Below, piece by piece: positions 9,150-17,989 of a stretch of 36,410 nt of DNA; position 1 is the stretch's first letter, and the number at the start of each line of letters is the position of its first letter. The notes below the pieces were generated by a model. The model had not been told where the DNA came from and ran no database searches. It saw only the letters and a list, made by a program, of their open reading frames with translations. Origin of the DNA: an uncultured Verrucomicrobiota bacterium (lineage in GTDB: Bacteria > Verrucomicrobiota > Verrucomicrobiia > Limisphaerales > UBA9464); assembly GCA_903896505.1 (NCBI GenBank), contig CAITXU010000028.1:1-36410 (forward strand), in the 5' to 3' direction. The position numbers were made by a program, and so were the translations under genes.

Positions 9150-9399
9150 GCCCCAACGGGGCAATAGGTGACAGCCCAGGGCAACGCCCTGGGAAAACGT
9201 CCCCATAGAATTTTACGAGCCCTGAAAGGGCGGAATCCAATCCCCTCGATCTTGCCATCCCTTTCAAAATGTCTTTTCCGCCACGGGACTCATTCGATCT
9301 CCGGGATGCTTCCTGGATCGCCCCTTCAGGGCTCAAAACACTCTTGAATACCCCACCCGGGGCGTTGCCCCGGGCTGTCTCATGAGGCCCCTTTGGGGC
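9150..9399. repeat. Two-armed palindromic repeat element (two homologous copies in inverted orientation)
   Basis: Left arm, 9150-9231, contains three small hairpins: GCCCC-AAC-GGGGC (9150-9162), CCCAGGGC-AAC-GCCCTGGG (9175-9193, 8-bp perfect stem) and GCCCT-GAA-AGGGC (9219-9231). Right arm, about 9304-9399, is the same series in reverse complement: a degenerate GCCCC-TTC-AGGGC near 9320, CCCGGGGC-GTT-GCCCCGGG (9356-9374, 8-bp perfect) and GCCCC-TTT-GGGGC (9387-9399). The text around the stems also matches (GACAGCCC... against the reverse complement of ...GGGCTGTC). The arms flank a spacer of about 70 nt. This looks like a dispersed REP/MITE-like element. Open frames across it are an effect of the repeat and are not called as genes. 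Confidence 0.75.
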
Positions 9400-9481
9400 T
9401 GGAGAACGCCCATCGCCCGGCGTCCGACTGCAAGCTGGAGGCGTGGTTTCGAGGTCTCAGTCGGAGGTTGTACAGACGAAC

Positions 9482-9516
9482 GGCCCGGGGTCCCAGCTCA
9501 GTGGGACACCCGGGCC
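9482..9516 (-). terminator. Strong hairpin downstream of clpC, probable terminator
   Basis: GGCCCGGG+GTCCCA (9482-9495) pairs with TGGGAC (9502-9507) and CCCGGGCC (9509-9516), with one bulged A and a 6-nt loop. The 14-bp GC-rich stem begins 30 nt after the clpC stop codon. There is no clear U-run on either strand, so it may stabilise the 3' end or act with Rho rather than be a canonical intrinsic terminator. Confidence 0.55.
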
Positions 9517-9545
9517 ATTTGAAGCCGCGGCGGCAGCGCCAGCGG

Positions 9546-12059
9546 TCAGGAGACGACGGCGTCTTCCGGCTTGGAGTCCTTGGACTGGGTGAAACTCAAC
9601 TTGTCGCCATCCACAGTGACCCGGACAGGTTCATTCTCAACCAGGTTTCCCCGGAGAATTTCTTCGGCCAGAGGGTCCTCAAGGTATTTCTCCACCGAAC
9701 GCCGCATGGGACGTGCCCCGTATTGGGGATCAAAGCCCTTTTCCACGAGGAACTCCCGGGCCTTGTCGTCGAGCACGACGGAGACACCGCGACGGGCGAT
9801 GCGCTCGAGCACCTTGCGAACTTCGAGCTCGAGAATGAGAAGCAATTCCGCGCGTCCCAGCATCCGGAAAACGATGACTTCATCGAGCCGGTTGAGGAAC
9901 TCGGGACGAAACGCCTTCTTGGCCTCGTCCATGGTCCGGCTGCGCATGGTTTCATAATCCGCTGCATCGCTGGCCCGCCCAAAACCCATGGTGGTCTGCT
10001 TGCGAAGGGTCTCTGAACCGACATTGGAGGTCAGAAGGACGATGGTGTTGCGGAAGTCCACAGCGCGTCCCAACGAATCGGTCAGTTTGCCTTCCTCCAA
10101 AATCTGGAGAAGCATGTTCATGACATCGGGGTGCGCCTTCTCGATTTCGTCGAACAACACGACGGAGTAAGGCTGACGACGCACCTTTTCAGTCAGCTGA
10201 CCGCCCTCCTCGTAGCCCACATATCCGGGAGGCGAGCCCACCAGACGGCTGACGGTGAACTTCTCCATGTACTCGCTCATGTCGAGCTGGATGAGGGCAT
10301 TGGTGCTCCCGAACATTTGTTCCGCCAGGGTGCGGGCCAACAGGGTCTTTCCGACCCCGGTGGGTCCCAGCAAGGCAAAACAACCGATCGGCCGCTTCGG
10401 GTCCTTGAGGTCGGCCCGAGCCCGGCGAAGTGCCTTGGCCAGGGAGCTGACAGCCTCGCGCTGTCCGATGACCACTTTGGCCAGTTCCGATTCCACCGCC
10501 AGCAGTTTGGCCGTGTCCGATTGCCCGATTCGTTGCAGGGGAATGCCAGTCCACTTGGAGACGACCTGAAGGATGTCATCGTCGGAGACGACAACCCGGC
10601 GTTCGTCCTTGATGGTTTTCCATTCAGCAACGACCTGTTCCAGGCGCTCTTTGGCAGCCTTTTCCTTGTCGCGAAGCTGGGCGGCCCCTTCGAAATCCTG
10701 GTCCTTGATCGCCTGTTCCTTGCGGGACTTGAGTTGCTCAATGTCCAACTCGAGATCCTTGATGTTGGGCGGGCGCTGCATGGCCGCAATGCGTGCCCGG
10801 GAGCCGGCCTCATCCATGACATCGATGGCCTTGTCGGGAAGATAGCGTGCGGTGATGTAGCGGTCGCTCAGCTTGACACAGGCGGTGATGGCCTCGGTGG
10901 TGAATTCGGCCTTGTGATGCTCCTCGTATTTCACCTTCAGGCCCTGAAGAATCAGGATCGCGTCGTCCACACTGGGCGGCTCGACTTTCACCGTCTGGAA
11001 GCGGCGCTCCAATGCCGAGTCCTTCTCAATGTACTTGCGATATTCGTTGAGCGTGGTTGCCCCGATGATCTGCAATTCACCCCGGGAGAGGGCGGGTTTG
11101 AAGATATTGGAGGCATCCATGGTGCCCTCGGCGGAACCGGCGCCCACGATGGTGTGGAGCTCATCAATAAACAGGATGACATTCCGGCTCTTGCGGATTT
11201 CGTCCATCACGGCCTTGATTCGCTCCTCGAACTGACCGCGGTATTTGGTTCCAGCCACCATCAACGCGAGATCCAGTGTGACCACCCGTTTCCCGGCCAG
11301 GATTTCAGGAACATTGCCCCGCGAGATTTCCTGGGCCAGTCCCTCAACGATGGCGGTCTTTCCGACACCGGCTTCTCCCAACAACACCGGGTTGTTTTTT
11401 GTCCGACGGCAAAGAATCTGGATGACCCGTTCAATTTCTCCCTGGCGGCCAATCACCGGGTCCATCTTGCCTTCCTTGGCCATCTCGGTGAGGTCCCGAC
11501 CGAATGCTTTTAACGCCGGCGTTTTGACGGCTTTTTTGTCTTCGGGGGGCTTGCCCGCCTTGACGGGCTCACCGGAAGCTTCCGGCTCTTCGCCTTCGTT
11601 CTGAGCGAAACCGGGGTCAAGCTCCTTCAAGATTTCCTGCCGACATTGCTCGATGTCGATGTCGAGGTTCTTCAAGACCTTGGCGGCAACTCCGTCACCC
11701 TCACGCAGAAGGCCCAACAAGATGTGTTCCGTTCCAACGTAAGTGTGATTGAGAGCCTTTGCCTCCTTCGCCGCGAGGGACAAGACCTTCTTGACCCGGG
11801 GAGTGTAGGGGATATTGCCCGTGGACTTTCCTTCGCCTCCGCCCCTGACTTCCTTTTCGATCTCCTGTCGCACATTGTCGAGATCGAGGCCCATGCGTTG
11901 AAGCACGTTCACAGCGACCCCCTGCCCCAACTTGATCAAACCGAGAAGCAGATGCTCCGTTCCCACAAAATTGTGACTGAAACGGTCCGCTTCCTTGCGG
12001 GCCAGAGCAAGCACCTGCTGGGCTCGTGGCGTGAAATTGTTCAGATTTTCTTCAGGCAT
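9546..12059 (-). CDS. clpC: ATP-dependent Clp protease ATP-binding subunit ClpC
   Basis: An 837-residue Hsp100 AAA+ unfoldase that feeds substrates to ClpP. Two Clp-N repeats occupy residues 1-145 ([11 protein letters not shown] near 31, [12 protein letters not shown] near 107). An acidic/Lys-rich linker follows. The first AAA domain has Walker A GEAGVGKT at 228-235 and Walker [15 protein letters not shown]-like middle segment ([21 protein letters not shown] region) distinguishes ClpC from ClpB, which has a long coiled coil there. The second AAA domain has [22 protein letters not shown] and the arginine/sensor region, then the C-terminal small domain ([14 protein letters not shown]). ATG 12059 gives [15 protein letters not shown], the usual N-terminus; there is no Shine-Dalgarno. 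It may be transcribed from the promoter at 12121-12149. Confidence 0.97.
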   Translation of the reverse strand: MPEENLNNFTPRAQQVLALARKEADRFSHNFVGTEHLLLGLIKLGQGVAVNVLQRMGLDLDNVRQEIEKEVRGGGEGKSTGNIPYTPRVKKVLSLAAKEAKALNHTYVGTEHILLGLLREGDGVAAKVLKNLDIDIEQCRQEILKELDPGFAQNEGEEPEASGEPVKAGKPPEDKKAVKTPALKAFGRDLTEMAKEGKMDPVIGRQGEIERVIQILCRRTKNNPVLLGEAGVGKTAIVEGLAQEISRGNVPEILAGKRVVTLDLALMVAGTKYRGQFEERIKAVMDEIRKSRNVILFIDELHTIVGAGSAEGTMDASNIFKPALSRGELQIIGATTLNEYRKYIEKDSALERRFQTVKVEPPSVDDAILILQGLKVKYEEHHKAEFTTEAITACVKLSDRYITARYLPDKAIDVMDEAGSRARIAAMQRPPNIKDLELDIEQLKSRKEQAIKDQDFEGAAQLRDKEKAAKERLEQVVAEWKTIKDERRVVVSDDDILQVVSKWTGIPLQRIGQSDTAKLLAVESELAKVVIGQREAVSSLAKALRRARADLKDPKRPIGCFALLGPTGVGKTLLARTLAEQMFGSTNALIQLDMSEYMEKFTVSRLVGSPPGYVGYEEGGQLTEKVRRQPYSVVLFDEIEKAHPDVMNMLLQILEEGKLTDSLGRAVDFRNTIVLLTSNVGSETLRKQTTMGFGRASDAADYETMRSRTMDEAKKAFRPEFLNRLDEVIVFRMLGRAELLLILELEVRKVLERIARRGVSVVLDDKAREFLVEKGFDPQYGARPMRRSVEKYLEDPLAEEILRGNLVENEPVRVTVDGDKLSFTQSKDSKPEDAVVS

Positions 12060-12120
12060 AAAAACGGGACGCCGGGTTCGGCACCGGGATGAAAAACCGG
12101 AACTTTCCGACAACGACTGG

Positions 12121-12149
12121 AATTTGTCCCCGCTGGCTGCGGGCGTCAA
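12121..12149 (-). promoter_or_regulatory. Candidate sigma-70-type promoter of clpC
   Basis: On the minus strand TTGACG (12149-12144) is followed after 17 nt by CAAATT (12126-12121). This would start transcription near 12114, about 55 nt before the clpC ATG. The -35 is 5/6 to consensus and the -10 only 3/6. No CIRCE or CtsR-type operator is visible nearby. Confidence 0.35.
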
Positions 12150-12194
12150 AAATACTTCGGGCGGATCCTCCGCTTCCCCGACCCACCCCCACGC

Positions 12195-12647
12195 TCATTC
12201 GCCCACCGGCGAGGCCCCCTGCTGGGGTATCCGAATTCCGCCGGGTCCGCGTCGCGGTTGCTGAACCGGAGTCGCCGTTGCGGGAGCTACCGGTGCGGTC
12301 ACCTGGTCCTCGGGCAGAAGTGCGACCTGCCCAGTCTTCGAGTTGAAAACAAATTTCATTCCCGGCGGAGGAACCGGTGCCTCTCGCAGATAATGCTGGC
12401 TGACCAACTCATTGAAGTCGCGGGGATAGCGGTCCTCCATGGCCTGAAACTTTTGAATGGCCGATTGGAGCTCGACCATGTTGATGGTTTTCTCCGCGAA
12501 CTTTTTGGCTTTGCCCTGGGCGGCAATGTAATCGAGGGGAGCGGTGATTGGGCTGTTGCCGGTCGCCGCAGTCGAAGTTGAATCAGACTTTTTGCACGCC
12601 GCGAGGCTTAGTACCCCGAGGAGCGGCCACAGACGGAGGGGCTTCAT
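12195..12647 (-). CDS. Small lipoprotein with Pro-rich tail, function unknown
   Basis: A 150-residue predicted lipoprotein: MKPLRLWPLLGVLSLAAC gives a signal peptide with lipobox LAAC and lipidated Cys18. A Ser/Thr-rich tether follows, then a helical region of about 60 residues (KAKKFAEKTINMVELQSAIQ, FQAMEDRYPRDFNELVSQHYL) and a P/Q/G-rich C-terminus. The central part (E-D-R-Y-P-x-x-x-x-E-L) resembles the region after the N-terminal helix of type II secretion pseudopilin-like proteins common in PVC bacteria, but the prepilin cleavage site is absent. I do not recognise a family. The ATG is 47 nt from the divergent pyrD start, so promoters must overlap the neighbouring gene or be very compact. 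It is 135 nt upstream of clpC on the same strand. Confidence 0.7.
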   Translation of the reverse strand: MKPLRLWPLLGVLSLAACKKSDSTSTAATGNSPITAPLDYIAAQGKAKKFAEKTINMVELQSAIQKFQAMEDRYPRDFNELVSQHYLREAPVPPPGMKFVFNSKTGQVALLPEDQVTAPVAPATATPVQQPRRGPGGIRIPQQGASPVGE

Positions 12648-12694
12648 GTGAGAGAGTCTAGCCGAAGCGGGCTCAATTTGCCAACCTCCCGTGG

Positions 12695-13819
12695 ATGTCG
12701 TGGTTCTATCGTCAGGTGGCACGCCCCCTTCTCTTTCTTCAAGATTCAGAATCGGTGCATCATCAGGTCCTGGGCGGATTGTCATGGGCGGCCAGGAATC
12801 GGTTGGTCTCGCGGGCGCTGGCCTCGTTTCAGGCCACACCGTCGCTGCCCGTGACGGCATTCGGATGCTCTTTTCCCAATCCCCTCGGCCTGGCAGCAGG
12901 CATGGACAAGCAGGGTGTCGCGGTCCCGGTGTGGGAGGCGTTGGGATTTGGTTTCTGCGAGCTGGGAGGCGTGACACAGCACGCTCAGCCAGGAAATCCG
13001 TTGCCCCGCATGTTCCGAGCCGTTCCCGACGAAGCGCTGATCAACCGAATGGGCTTCAATAACAACGGTGCCGATGATCTGGTGCGATGCCTGGCCGAAT
13101 GGCGGACCTTGGGTAGATGGCCCCGGCACCCGGTGGGGATCAATTTAGGCAAATCTAAAATTACACCCCTCACAGAGGCGGCTTCGGACTATGCGGATTC
13201 CTTCACCAAGCTGTGGGCTCTGGCGGACTTTTTCGTGGTCAATGTGAGCTCGCCCAATACCCCCAATCTCCGCCAACTCCAGGACCGCGCCGCCCTCGAG
13301 GAAATTCTCCTTTCCCTTCAAGCCATCAATCAACGCCCGCATCCCACCACAGAAGGGTCGGGAGCACCTTCCCCAAAGCCCATCCTGGTCAAGGTCTCTC
13401 CCGATCTCAGCTGGGAAGCGCTGGATGATATCGTTTCCCTTGCTGGACCTTGTGGTCTGGCGGGAATTGTGGCAACGAACACAACCATCACCCGACCCGC
13501 TTCAACCCAACCGAAATTGGCGGTGATTTACGCCGAATCCGGAGGGCTCAGCGGACGCCCCTTGCGGCGGCGAAGCACCGACGTCATTCGCCATCTTTAT
13601 CGCCAAACCGGGGGACGTCTCCCGATCATCGGCGTGGGTGGGATCAGCACGGTCGACGATGCCTGGGAGAAGGTCACTGCCGGGGCCAGTTTATTGCAAA
13701 TCTACTCGAGCCTGGTTTACCATGGTCCCGGAATCGTTCCGGCTCTGGTTCGCGGGCTAAAGGAGCGTCTCGCGGGAGCTCCCTGGTCCTCGGTGGTCGG
13801 AAGCAGTGCACTGCAATGA
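12695..13819 (+). CDS. pyrD: Dihydroorotate dehydrogenase (quinone), class 2
   Basis: A 374-residue FMN enzyme that oxidises dihydroorotate to orotate with a quinone acceptor, the fourth step of pyrimidine synthesis, at the inner membrane. The N-terminal helix (MSWFYRQVARPLLFLQDSE) is the class 2 membrane-binding extension. Motifs: PNPLGLAAGMDKQG (61-74), GGVTQHAQPGNPLPR, INRMGFNNNGAD, NVSSPNTPNLRQLQ (183-196, with the catalytic Ser typical of class 2), VKVSPDL, ATNTTI, GLSGRPLRRRS and VGVGGIST. ATG 12695 is supported by this N-terminal match; there is no Shine-Dalgarno. The 3' end is followed by repeat-rich intergenic DNA and it converges with lepB. Confidence 0.96.
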   Translation: MSWFYRQVARPLLFLQDSESVHHQVLGGLSWAARNRLVSRALASFQATPSLPVTAFGCSFPNPLGLAAGMDKQGVAVPVWEALGFGFCELGGVTQHAQPGNPLPRMFRAVPDEALINRMGFNNNGADDLVRCLAEWRTLGRWPRHPVGINLGKSKITPLTEAASDYADSFTKLWALADFFVVNVSSPNTPNLRQLQDRAALEEILLSLQAINQRPHPTTEGSGAPSPKPILVKVSPDLSWEALDDIVSLAGPCGLAGIVATNTTITRPASTQPKLAVIYAESGGLSGRPLRRRSTDVIRHLYRQTGGRLPIIGVGGISTVDDAWEKVTAGASLLQIYSSLVYHGPGIVPALVRGLKERLAGAPWSSVVGSSALQ

Positions 13820-13913
13820 TGGCTTGGGGCGGGCATTCCGGCGGCCATCCGATGTTGCGCAGGCTCCCCCAGGTGCCCCCAGGTGCCCCACACGAACGCG
13901 ATTAAGACAAAGT

Positions 13914-14004
13914 GCTTCTCTGCGCCCTCCGTGCCCTTTGAGGTTGGACTCCCGCTCACTGTCTAAAGGATTTACCACAGAGCTTCACAGAGAGCACAGA
14001 GAAA
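13914..14004. repeat. Degenerate inverted repeat of a CTCTG/CAGAG family
   Basis: CTTCTCTGCGCCCTCCGTGC (starting about 13914) and, about 60 nt on, CCACAGAGCTTCACAGAGAG (starting about 13974) are approximate reverse complements. Both resemble the CACAGAGG/CGCAGAGAA-type intergenic repeat that I recall being frequent in Planctomycetes and Verrucomicrobia. The similarity between arms is visible by eye; the dispersed nature cannot be tested in one window. Confidence 0.45.
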
Positions 14005-14110
14005 GGGAGATTGAGTGATGGGTCCGCTGGCCACACGTTCCAGCCGCAGGCAGTCTGAATCACGCCCACCGCCCGATTCAAATACAACCCATTGACCAAG
14101 AGTAACATCG

Positions 14111-14180
14111 GTAGGGCGAGGCTCCTGTCGAGCCGTGGCGGTCCGAACCACCTTCGGTGCCGCACCGATTTCGTAGTCGA
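14111..14180. repeat. GTAGGGCGAGGCTC-type intergenic repeat
   Basis: GTAGGGCGAGGCTCCTGTCG starts at 14111 and contains a 5-bp hairpin, GGCTC (14120-14124) with GAGCC (14130-14134). It is followed by the related CGGTGCCGCACCG hairpin-like text. It resembles a repeat found upstream or downstream of genes in verrucomicrobial genomes, judged from memory. There is no coding signal. Confidence 0.35.
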
Positions 14181-14232
14181 GGTACCTTGAGAATGGGCGA
14201 GGTGATGATCCCCGCAATGATTTGGGACTTGC

Positions 14233-14278
14233 AGGAGCGCGTCCGAAGGAGGGACATCCAACGGAAGGACGCGCTCCT
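14233..14278. terminator. 12-bp perfect inverted repeat between convergent pyrD and lepB
   Basis: AGGAGCGCGTCC (14233-14244) and GGACGCGCTCCT (14267-14278) are exact reverse complements with a 22-nt loop, ending 9 nt beyond the lepB stop. The position suggests a terminator or mRNA 3'-end structure serving lepB and possibly pyrD. The motif with its flanking GTAGGAGCGCGTCC also looks like a mobile palindromic repeat. There is no U-run. Confidence 0.5.
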
Positions 14279-14287
14279 ACCCATGGG

Positions 14288-15499
14288 TCAATGACGACTC
14301 CAACCAAACCGCTCGGTGAAGGGCCAGAAAACGAGCAGTTCTTTGCCGATCACCCGCTCCTGAGGAAACGAGGGGATTCCCCAGGCCCGAGAATCGGCGC
14401 TGTTCATGGTGTTGTCCCCAAAACAGACATATTGCCGGGGCGGAATGATATATTCGGCCGTTCCGTCTGGAAAGTTGAAGGAGTACGCGCTCCGACCAGC
14501 CAAGAGGCGGGAGGTCTTCTCATTGACATGCCCGGAGTAGTGGTCCGATTCCGGTGGTTTCGACGGATCAAAAGAATAGACCTTTTCGAAACCGTCGTCG
14601 TTGGTCGTCAGTTGGCGTCCGTCGATGTACACATGCCGGTCGTCACCAATCCGGACCTTCTCTCCTCCCAGGCCCACCAATCGTTTGATGTAATGAGTGT
14701 TCTCGGTCATTCCCGGATGGTTCTCCGAGCGGAAAACAATGGTCTCGCCACGCCGGGGATGTCGAAAATTGTAGGTCAGGCGTTCCACAAATAGGTGGTC
14801 CCCGGAGCGGAACTTGGTGGCAATGATACGGTCGCCCCGATGGAATTGGCGCGGATGGTATTGCCCCGTTCCATCGACCAAATCGAGGTAATTGGCGAGT
14901 TTATCGGGAACAAACCAGATTTTTTGCTGATGTCCCCCGATTTGAACTGTGGCAAATCCTAGGAAGGGAATTAGCGGGACCGATTTTGTTTCCGATACAT
15001 TTTCCAGGACGCCATCGGCTTCGGATTCGGCATAGCAGTAGGCATCGCCCTTGATGAACAAATCCCAAATCCGCACCGGCCAGGAGGGAACGACTTCATC
15101 CTTTGTCCCCGCCAACTTGACCGCAGTGATGCCCCAGAACGTTGGTTGAGCGGAACCGGTGGGAATGACCATCGGTTGAACAAAAAACGCGCGACTGCCG
15201 AGAATCAAGACCGCGAGTTCAATGGCCATGATCAGGTAATCCCGCACGGCAGCGTGAGGATACCGAAGCAACCACTGGTCGGCGACCCGATGCAACTGCT
15301 CGGTCTCACTGAGAATTTCGGCTTTTGTCCCTGTCCGAAAGACCTTCTGGGCCCTCGCAATGGCCTGTTCCACCGCCTCGATGGCTTCCGGCCTGAGTTG
15401 GTCCCGTTGATTCTCAAGGACCTTGCGCACTGCATCCGCGAGTTCCCTACCCTTGCGATAAGGCCGGGACATCAGATGACGAATGAAATGGGAGAACAT
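14288..15499 (-). CDS. lepB: Signal peptidase I
   Basis: A 403-residue type I signal peptidase, which cleaves signal peptides of exported proteins at the outer face of the inner membrane. A charged cytoplasmic N-terminal region of about 85 residues precedes one membrane segment (about 88-108, LIMAIELAVLILGSRAFFV). Box B is IPTGSAQPTF with nucleophile Ser116; the usual Met after Ser is Ala here. Box D, YIKRLVGLGGEKV, carries the general-base Lys272. Box E is GDNTMNSADSRAWG at 361-374. The Ser-to-Lys distance (about 156) is about 100 residues longer than in E. coli LepB (55), as in some large verrucomicrobial/planctomycete enzymes. GGAGG at 15507-15511 (complement) supports ATG 15499. It lies 36 nt after lepA, the conserved lepA-lepB operon. 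Confidence 0.93.
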   Translation of the reverse strand: MFSHFIRHLMSRPYRKGRELADAVRKVLENQRDQLRPEAIEAVEQAIARAQKVFRTGTKAEILSETEQLHRVADQWLLRYPHAAVRDYLIMAIELAVLILGSRAFFVQPMVIPTGSAQPTFWGITAVKLAGTKDEVVPSWPVRIWDLFIKGDAYCYAESEADGVLENVSETKSVPLIPFLGFATVQIGGHQQKIWFVPDKLANYLDLVDGTGQYHPRQFHRGDRIIATKFRSGDHLFVERLTYNFRHPRRGETIVFRSENHPGMTENTHYIKRLVGLGGEKVRIGDDRHVYIDGRQLTTNDDGFEKVYSFDPSKPPESDHYSGHVNEKTSRLLAGRSAYSFNFPDGTAEYIIPPRQYVCFGDNTMNSADSRAWGIPSFPQERVIGKELLVFWPFTERFGWSRH

Positions 15500-15506
15500 T
15501 ATTGGA

Positions 15507-15511
15507 CCTCC
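15507..15511 (-). promoter_or_regulatory. Shine-Dalgarno of lepB
   Basis: GGAGG on the minus strand, 7 nt before the lepB ATG, inside the 36-nt lepA-lepB gap. It is notable because most starts in this window have no such site, and it fixes the lepB start. Confidence 0.7.
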
Positions 15512-15535
15512 AGATGCGTTGGCGCTGGCAACAAA

Positions 15536-17326
15536 CTAGGACTTCAAGACTTCGATGAAGGCTTCCTGCGGAATATTGACGGAGCCAATGGATTTCATCC
15601 GTTTTTTGCCTTCCTTCTGCTTTTCCAGGAGTTTGCGCTTACGTGAAATATCGCCGCCGTAGCACTTCGCGGTCACGTCCTTGCGCATGGCGCTGACCGA
15701 TTCGCGAGCCACGACCTTGCCGCCGATGGCCGCCTGGATGGCCACCTGGAATTGCTGGCGGGGGATGACTTCCTTGAGCTTGGCGGCAATGGCCCGCCCG
15801 CGAGGTTCGGCCTTGCTACGATGAACCAGGCACGAGAAGGCATCCATCACTTCCCCATTCACCAACATGTCCAGTTTGACCATGTCGCTCGGTTCATCTC
15901 CATCGGGCTCGTAGTCCATGGAGCCGTAGCCGCGGGTGATCGATTTGATGCGGTCGTGGAAATCGATCACGATTTCATTCATCGGAAGGCGGCAGGTGAG
16001 CATCACCCGGCGTGAATCCAGCGTCTCGGTATTCTTCACCGTTCCCCGCTTCTCGGAGATCAGGGACATGATGTCGCCGATGTTGTCATTCGGACATATG
16101 ACAAAGGCCTTCACGATCGGTTCAAAAATCTGATCGATATAGGTGACGTCGGGAAGGAAGGCCGGATTGTCGACACTCGACTCGACACCGTCCGTCTTGC
16201 GCACCCGGTAAACCACGCTTGGATAGGTGGCAATGATGTCCATCGCGAACTCGCGATGAAGCCGTTCCTGCACAATCTCCATGTGGAGAAGGCCCAAAAA
16301 TCCGCATCGGAAGCCGAATCCCAGGGCAGCGGAGGTCTCGGTCTGAAAGGTGATGGCCGAATCGTTCAACTGCAATTTGGCAATGGCCTGTTTGAGGCCT
16401 TCGTAGTCCGCCGTATTGATCGGGTAGATGCCGCTGAAAACCATGGGGCGGACCTCCTGAAACCCGGGGAGAATGGCCGCCGGATTTCGGGCATCGAGAA
16501 TGGTGTCGCCGACCTTGACCTCGCGTGGCGTCTTGATGTTGGCGGTGACGTACCCGGTCTCGCCGACGGTTAAAACGTCGCGCGTGTATGGCTTGGGGTT
16601 GAATGAACCGACCTCCTTGATTTCCGCCGTTTTGCTGGAGTTGGGCAGCTTGACCTGCATGCCGGGGCGAAGTTCTCCGGAGAAGACGCGCACCAAAATG
16701 ACGACCCCCTTGTAGGTATCAAAGTAGGAATCGAAAATCAGCGCCTGCAAGGCAGTGCTCTTGGGGGCAGCGGGGGGAGGAATCCGGGCCACGATGGCTT
16801 CCAGGATATCCTCGATACCGATTCCCTCTTTGGCACTTGCCAGAATGGCTTCATCAGCCGGGATGGCGATGATTTCCTCCAACTGCTGTTTGGCCTGGGG
16901 AATATCGGCATGCGGCAGGTCAATCTTGTTGATGACCGGGATGATGTGCAGGTTCTGCTTCATCGCCAGGTGAACATTGGCGACGGTTTGCGCCTCCACT
17001 CCCTGGGCGGCGTCGATAATCAAGAGAGCACCCTCACAGGCACTCAGGCTTCGCGACACCTCGTAGGCAAAATCCACGTGTCCCGGGGTATCAATCAGGT
17101 TGAGCTCGTAGCGTTCGCCATTCTTGGCATTGTAATACATCGTGACCGGGTGCGCCTTGATGGTGATGCCTCGCTCCTTTTCCAGGTCCATGGCATCGAG
17201 GTGTTGTTCCTCGATGTCCCGGTCGGCAACCGTGCCAGTGCGTTGCAACAGTCGATCGGAAAGGGTCGTTTTCCCGTGGTCGATGTGGGCGATGATGCTA
17301 AAATTGCGAATGTGGTCAGTGTCCAT
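15536..17326 (-). CDS. lepA: Elongation factor 4 (LepA), ribosome back-translocase GTPase
   Basis: A 596-residue translational GTPase that acts on the ribosome under stress. The G domain has G1 AHIDHGKTT (residues 13-21), switch/G2 [10 protein letters not shown]3 DTPGHVDF, G4 NKIDLPHA and G5 SAKEGIG. Further LepA-specific segments are [51 protein letters not shown], and the unique C-terminal domain ([29 protein letters not shown], in pieces) ending in VNIPQEAF. Length is normal for the family (about 600). ATG 17326 gives [18 protein letters not shown]; there is no Shine-Dalgarno. It is the first gene of the lepA-lepB pair; the 114-nt upstream gap should hold its promoter (a weak TATGGT lies near 17343-17348). 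Confidence 0.97.
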   Translation of the reverse strand: MDTDHIRNFSIIAHIDHGKTTLSDRLLQRTGTVADRDIEEQHLDAMDLEKERGITIKAHPVTMYYNAKNGERYELNLIDTPGHVDFAYEVSRSLSACEGALLIIDAAQGVEAQTVANVHLAMKQNLHIIPVINKIDLPHADIPQAKQQLEEIIAIPADEAILASAKEGIGIEDILEAIVARIPPPAAPKSTALQALIFDSYFDTYKGVVILVRVFSGELRPGMQVKLPNSSKTAEIKEVGSFNPKPYTRDVLTVGETGYVTANIKTPREVKVGDTILDARNPAAILPGFQEVRPMVFSGIYPINTADYEGLKQAIAKLQLNDSAITFQTETSAALGFGFRCGFLGLLHMEIVQERLHREFAMDIIATYPSVVYRVRKTDGVESSVDNPAFLPDVTYIDQIFEPIVKAFVICPNDNIGDIMSLISEKRGTVKNTETLDSRRVMLTCRLPMNEIVIDFHDRIKSITRGYGSMDYEPDGDEPSDMVKLDMLVNGEVMDAFSCLVHRSKAEPRGRAIAAKLKEVIPRQQFQVAIQAAIGGKVVARESVSAMRKDVTAKCYGGDISRKRKLLEKQKEGKKRMKSIGSVNIPQEAFIEVLKS

Positions 17327-17440
17327 GAGCCAGCCAGAGCCCGCCTACCATAGAGGTTTGGGGGCCAACGGGAAGTGGGATTTTCGGACGAACGAACCGA
17401 CTACGGATCGGAGATTGACGAACCAGGAGTCCAAAACGGA

Positions 17441-17920
17441 TTACTCAGACTCTGGGGCGACCGTGGCGGTTGACGCCCGGACTGCGGTTCCGAAATTCGG
17501 GGCGCGAAACTGGGCCAGAACGGCCCTGGCATCCTGGTCCCCATTACGTGCAAGAACTTGCAGCGCTTGAATTGCAGCCGGTGTCAACGCTTCGCCTTCA
17601 CCCTCGGTCACCGGCGCAGATATAGAGCTTTCATTTCCCGCCAATCGGACGGCACCGCCCGCCGCGTTTCCCGGTCCATTGAATCCTCCCTGAGCCGCTC
17701 CACCGCCGACGGGAACTCCTGCCGCTGCAAAATAGCCCCCGGCGATTTGGTTTGGAACCGCCATGGGCACCCGGCGGGTCACATAAGAAATCCCGCCCCG
17801 GCGCTGCCCACCGGGGTTTCCACCGGTCGCCGTTCCATCCAAGGCCGCCTGCCCGTGGCACAGAGTCCAACCGAGCATGGAAGAGGCGGCGACAACCATC
17901 AGGCGACTGAGCTGCTTCAT
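17441..17920 (-). CDS. Small secreted Gly/Ala-rich protein, unknown function
   Basis: A 159-residue protein with a signal peptide (basic MKQLSR, hydrophobic LMVVAASSMLGWTL, cleavage likely after CHGQA at about residue 25). The mature part is Gly/Ala-rich (GGYFAAAGVPVGGGAAQGG, GNAAGGAVRLAG). A C-terminal helix-like segment follows (LTPAAIQALQVLARNGDQDARAVLAQF), which is reminiscent of a single TPR/SEL1-like helix pair. I recognise no family. The UDG gene is upstream on the same strand: the UDG stop at 17990 is 69 nt before this ATG, so the two may be co-transcribed. lepA lies 114 nt downstream. Confidence 0.6.
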   Translation of the reverse strand: MKQLSRLMVVAASSMLGWTLCHGQAALDGTATGGNPGGQRRGGISYVTRRVPMAVPNQIAGGYFAAAGVPVGGGAAQGGFNGPGNAAGGAVRLAGNESSISAPVTEGEGEALTPAAIQALQVLARNGDQDARAVLAQFRAPNFGTAVRASTATVAPESE

Positions 17921-17989
17921 GGGGCAAAATTACGGGAATATTGATGAAGCGCAATCCGGGAAATAAAGGCCAGGCCCAATGGAGAGCGA

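Larger units (their letters stand above)
13820..14287. other. Repeat-rich intergenic region between pyrD and lepB
   Basis: A 468-nt convergent intergenic stretch without a credible gene. It starts with a tandem 10-nt repeat (CCCCCAGGTG twice, about 13866-13885). It continues with a degenerate inverted pair (13914-14004), a GGCTC/GAGCC element (14111-14180) and a 12-bp perfect inverted repeat just before the lepB stop (14233-14278). The elements are listed separately. Frames through the region have no family resemblance. Confidence 0.6.

Noticed and set aside
9109..9336. A 75-codon minus-strand frame across the dapL-clpC gap
   Set aside because: It coincides with the palindromic repeat; the translation reflects the repeat (repeated Pro/Gly/Arg) and has no protein family character.
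14233..14278. CRISPR repeat candidate among the clustered intergenic repeats
   Set aside because: The units are palindromes of different families, not regularly spaced identical direct repeats, and no cas genes are present.
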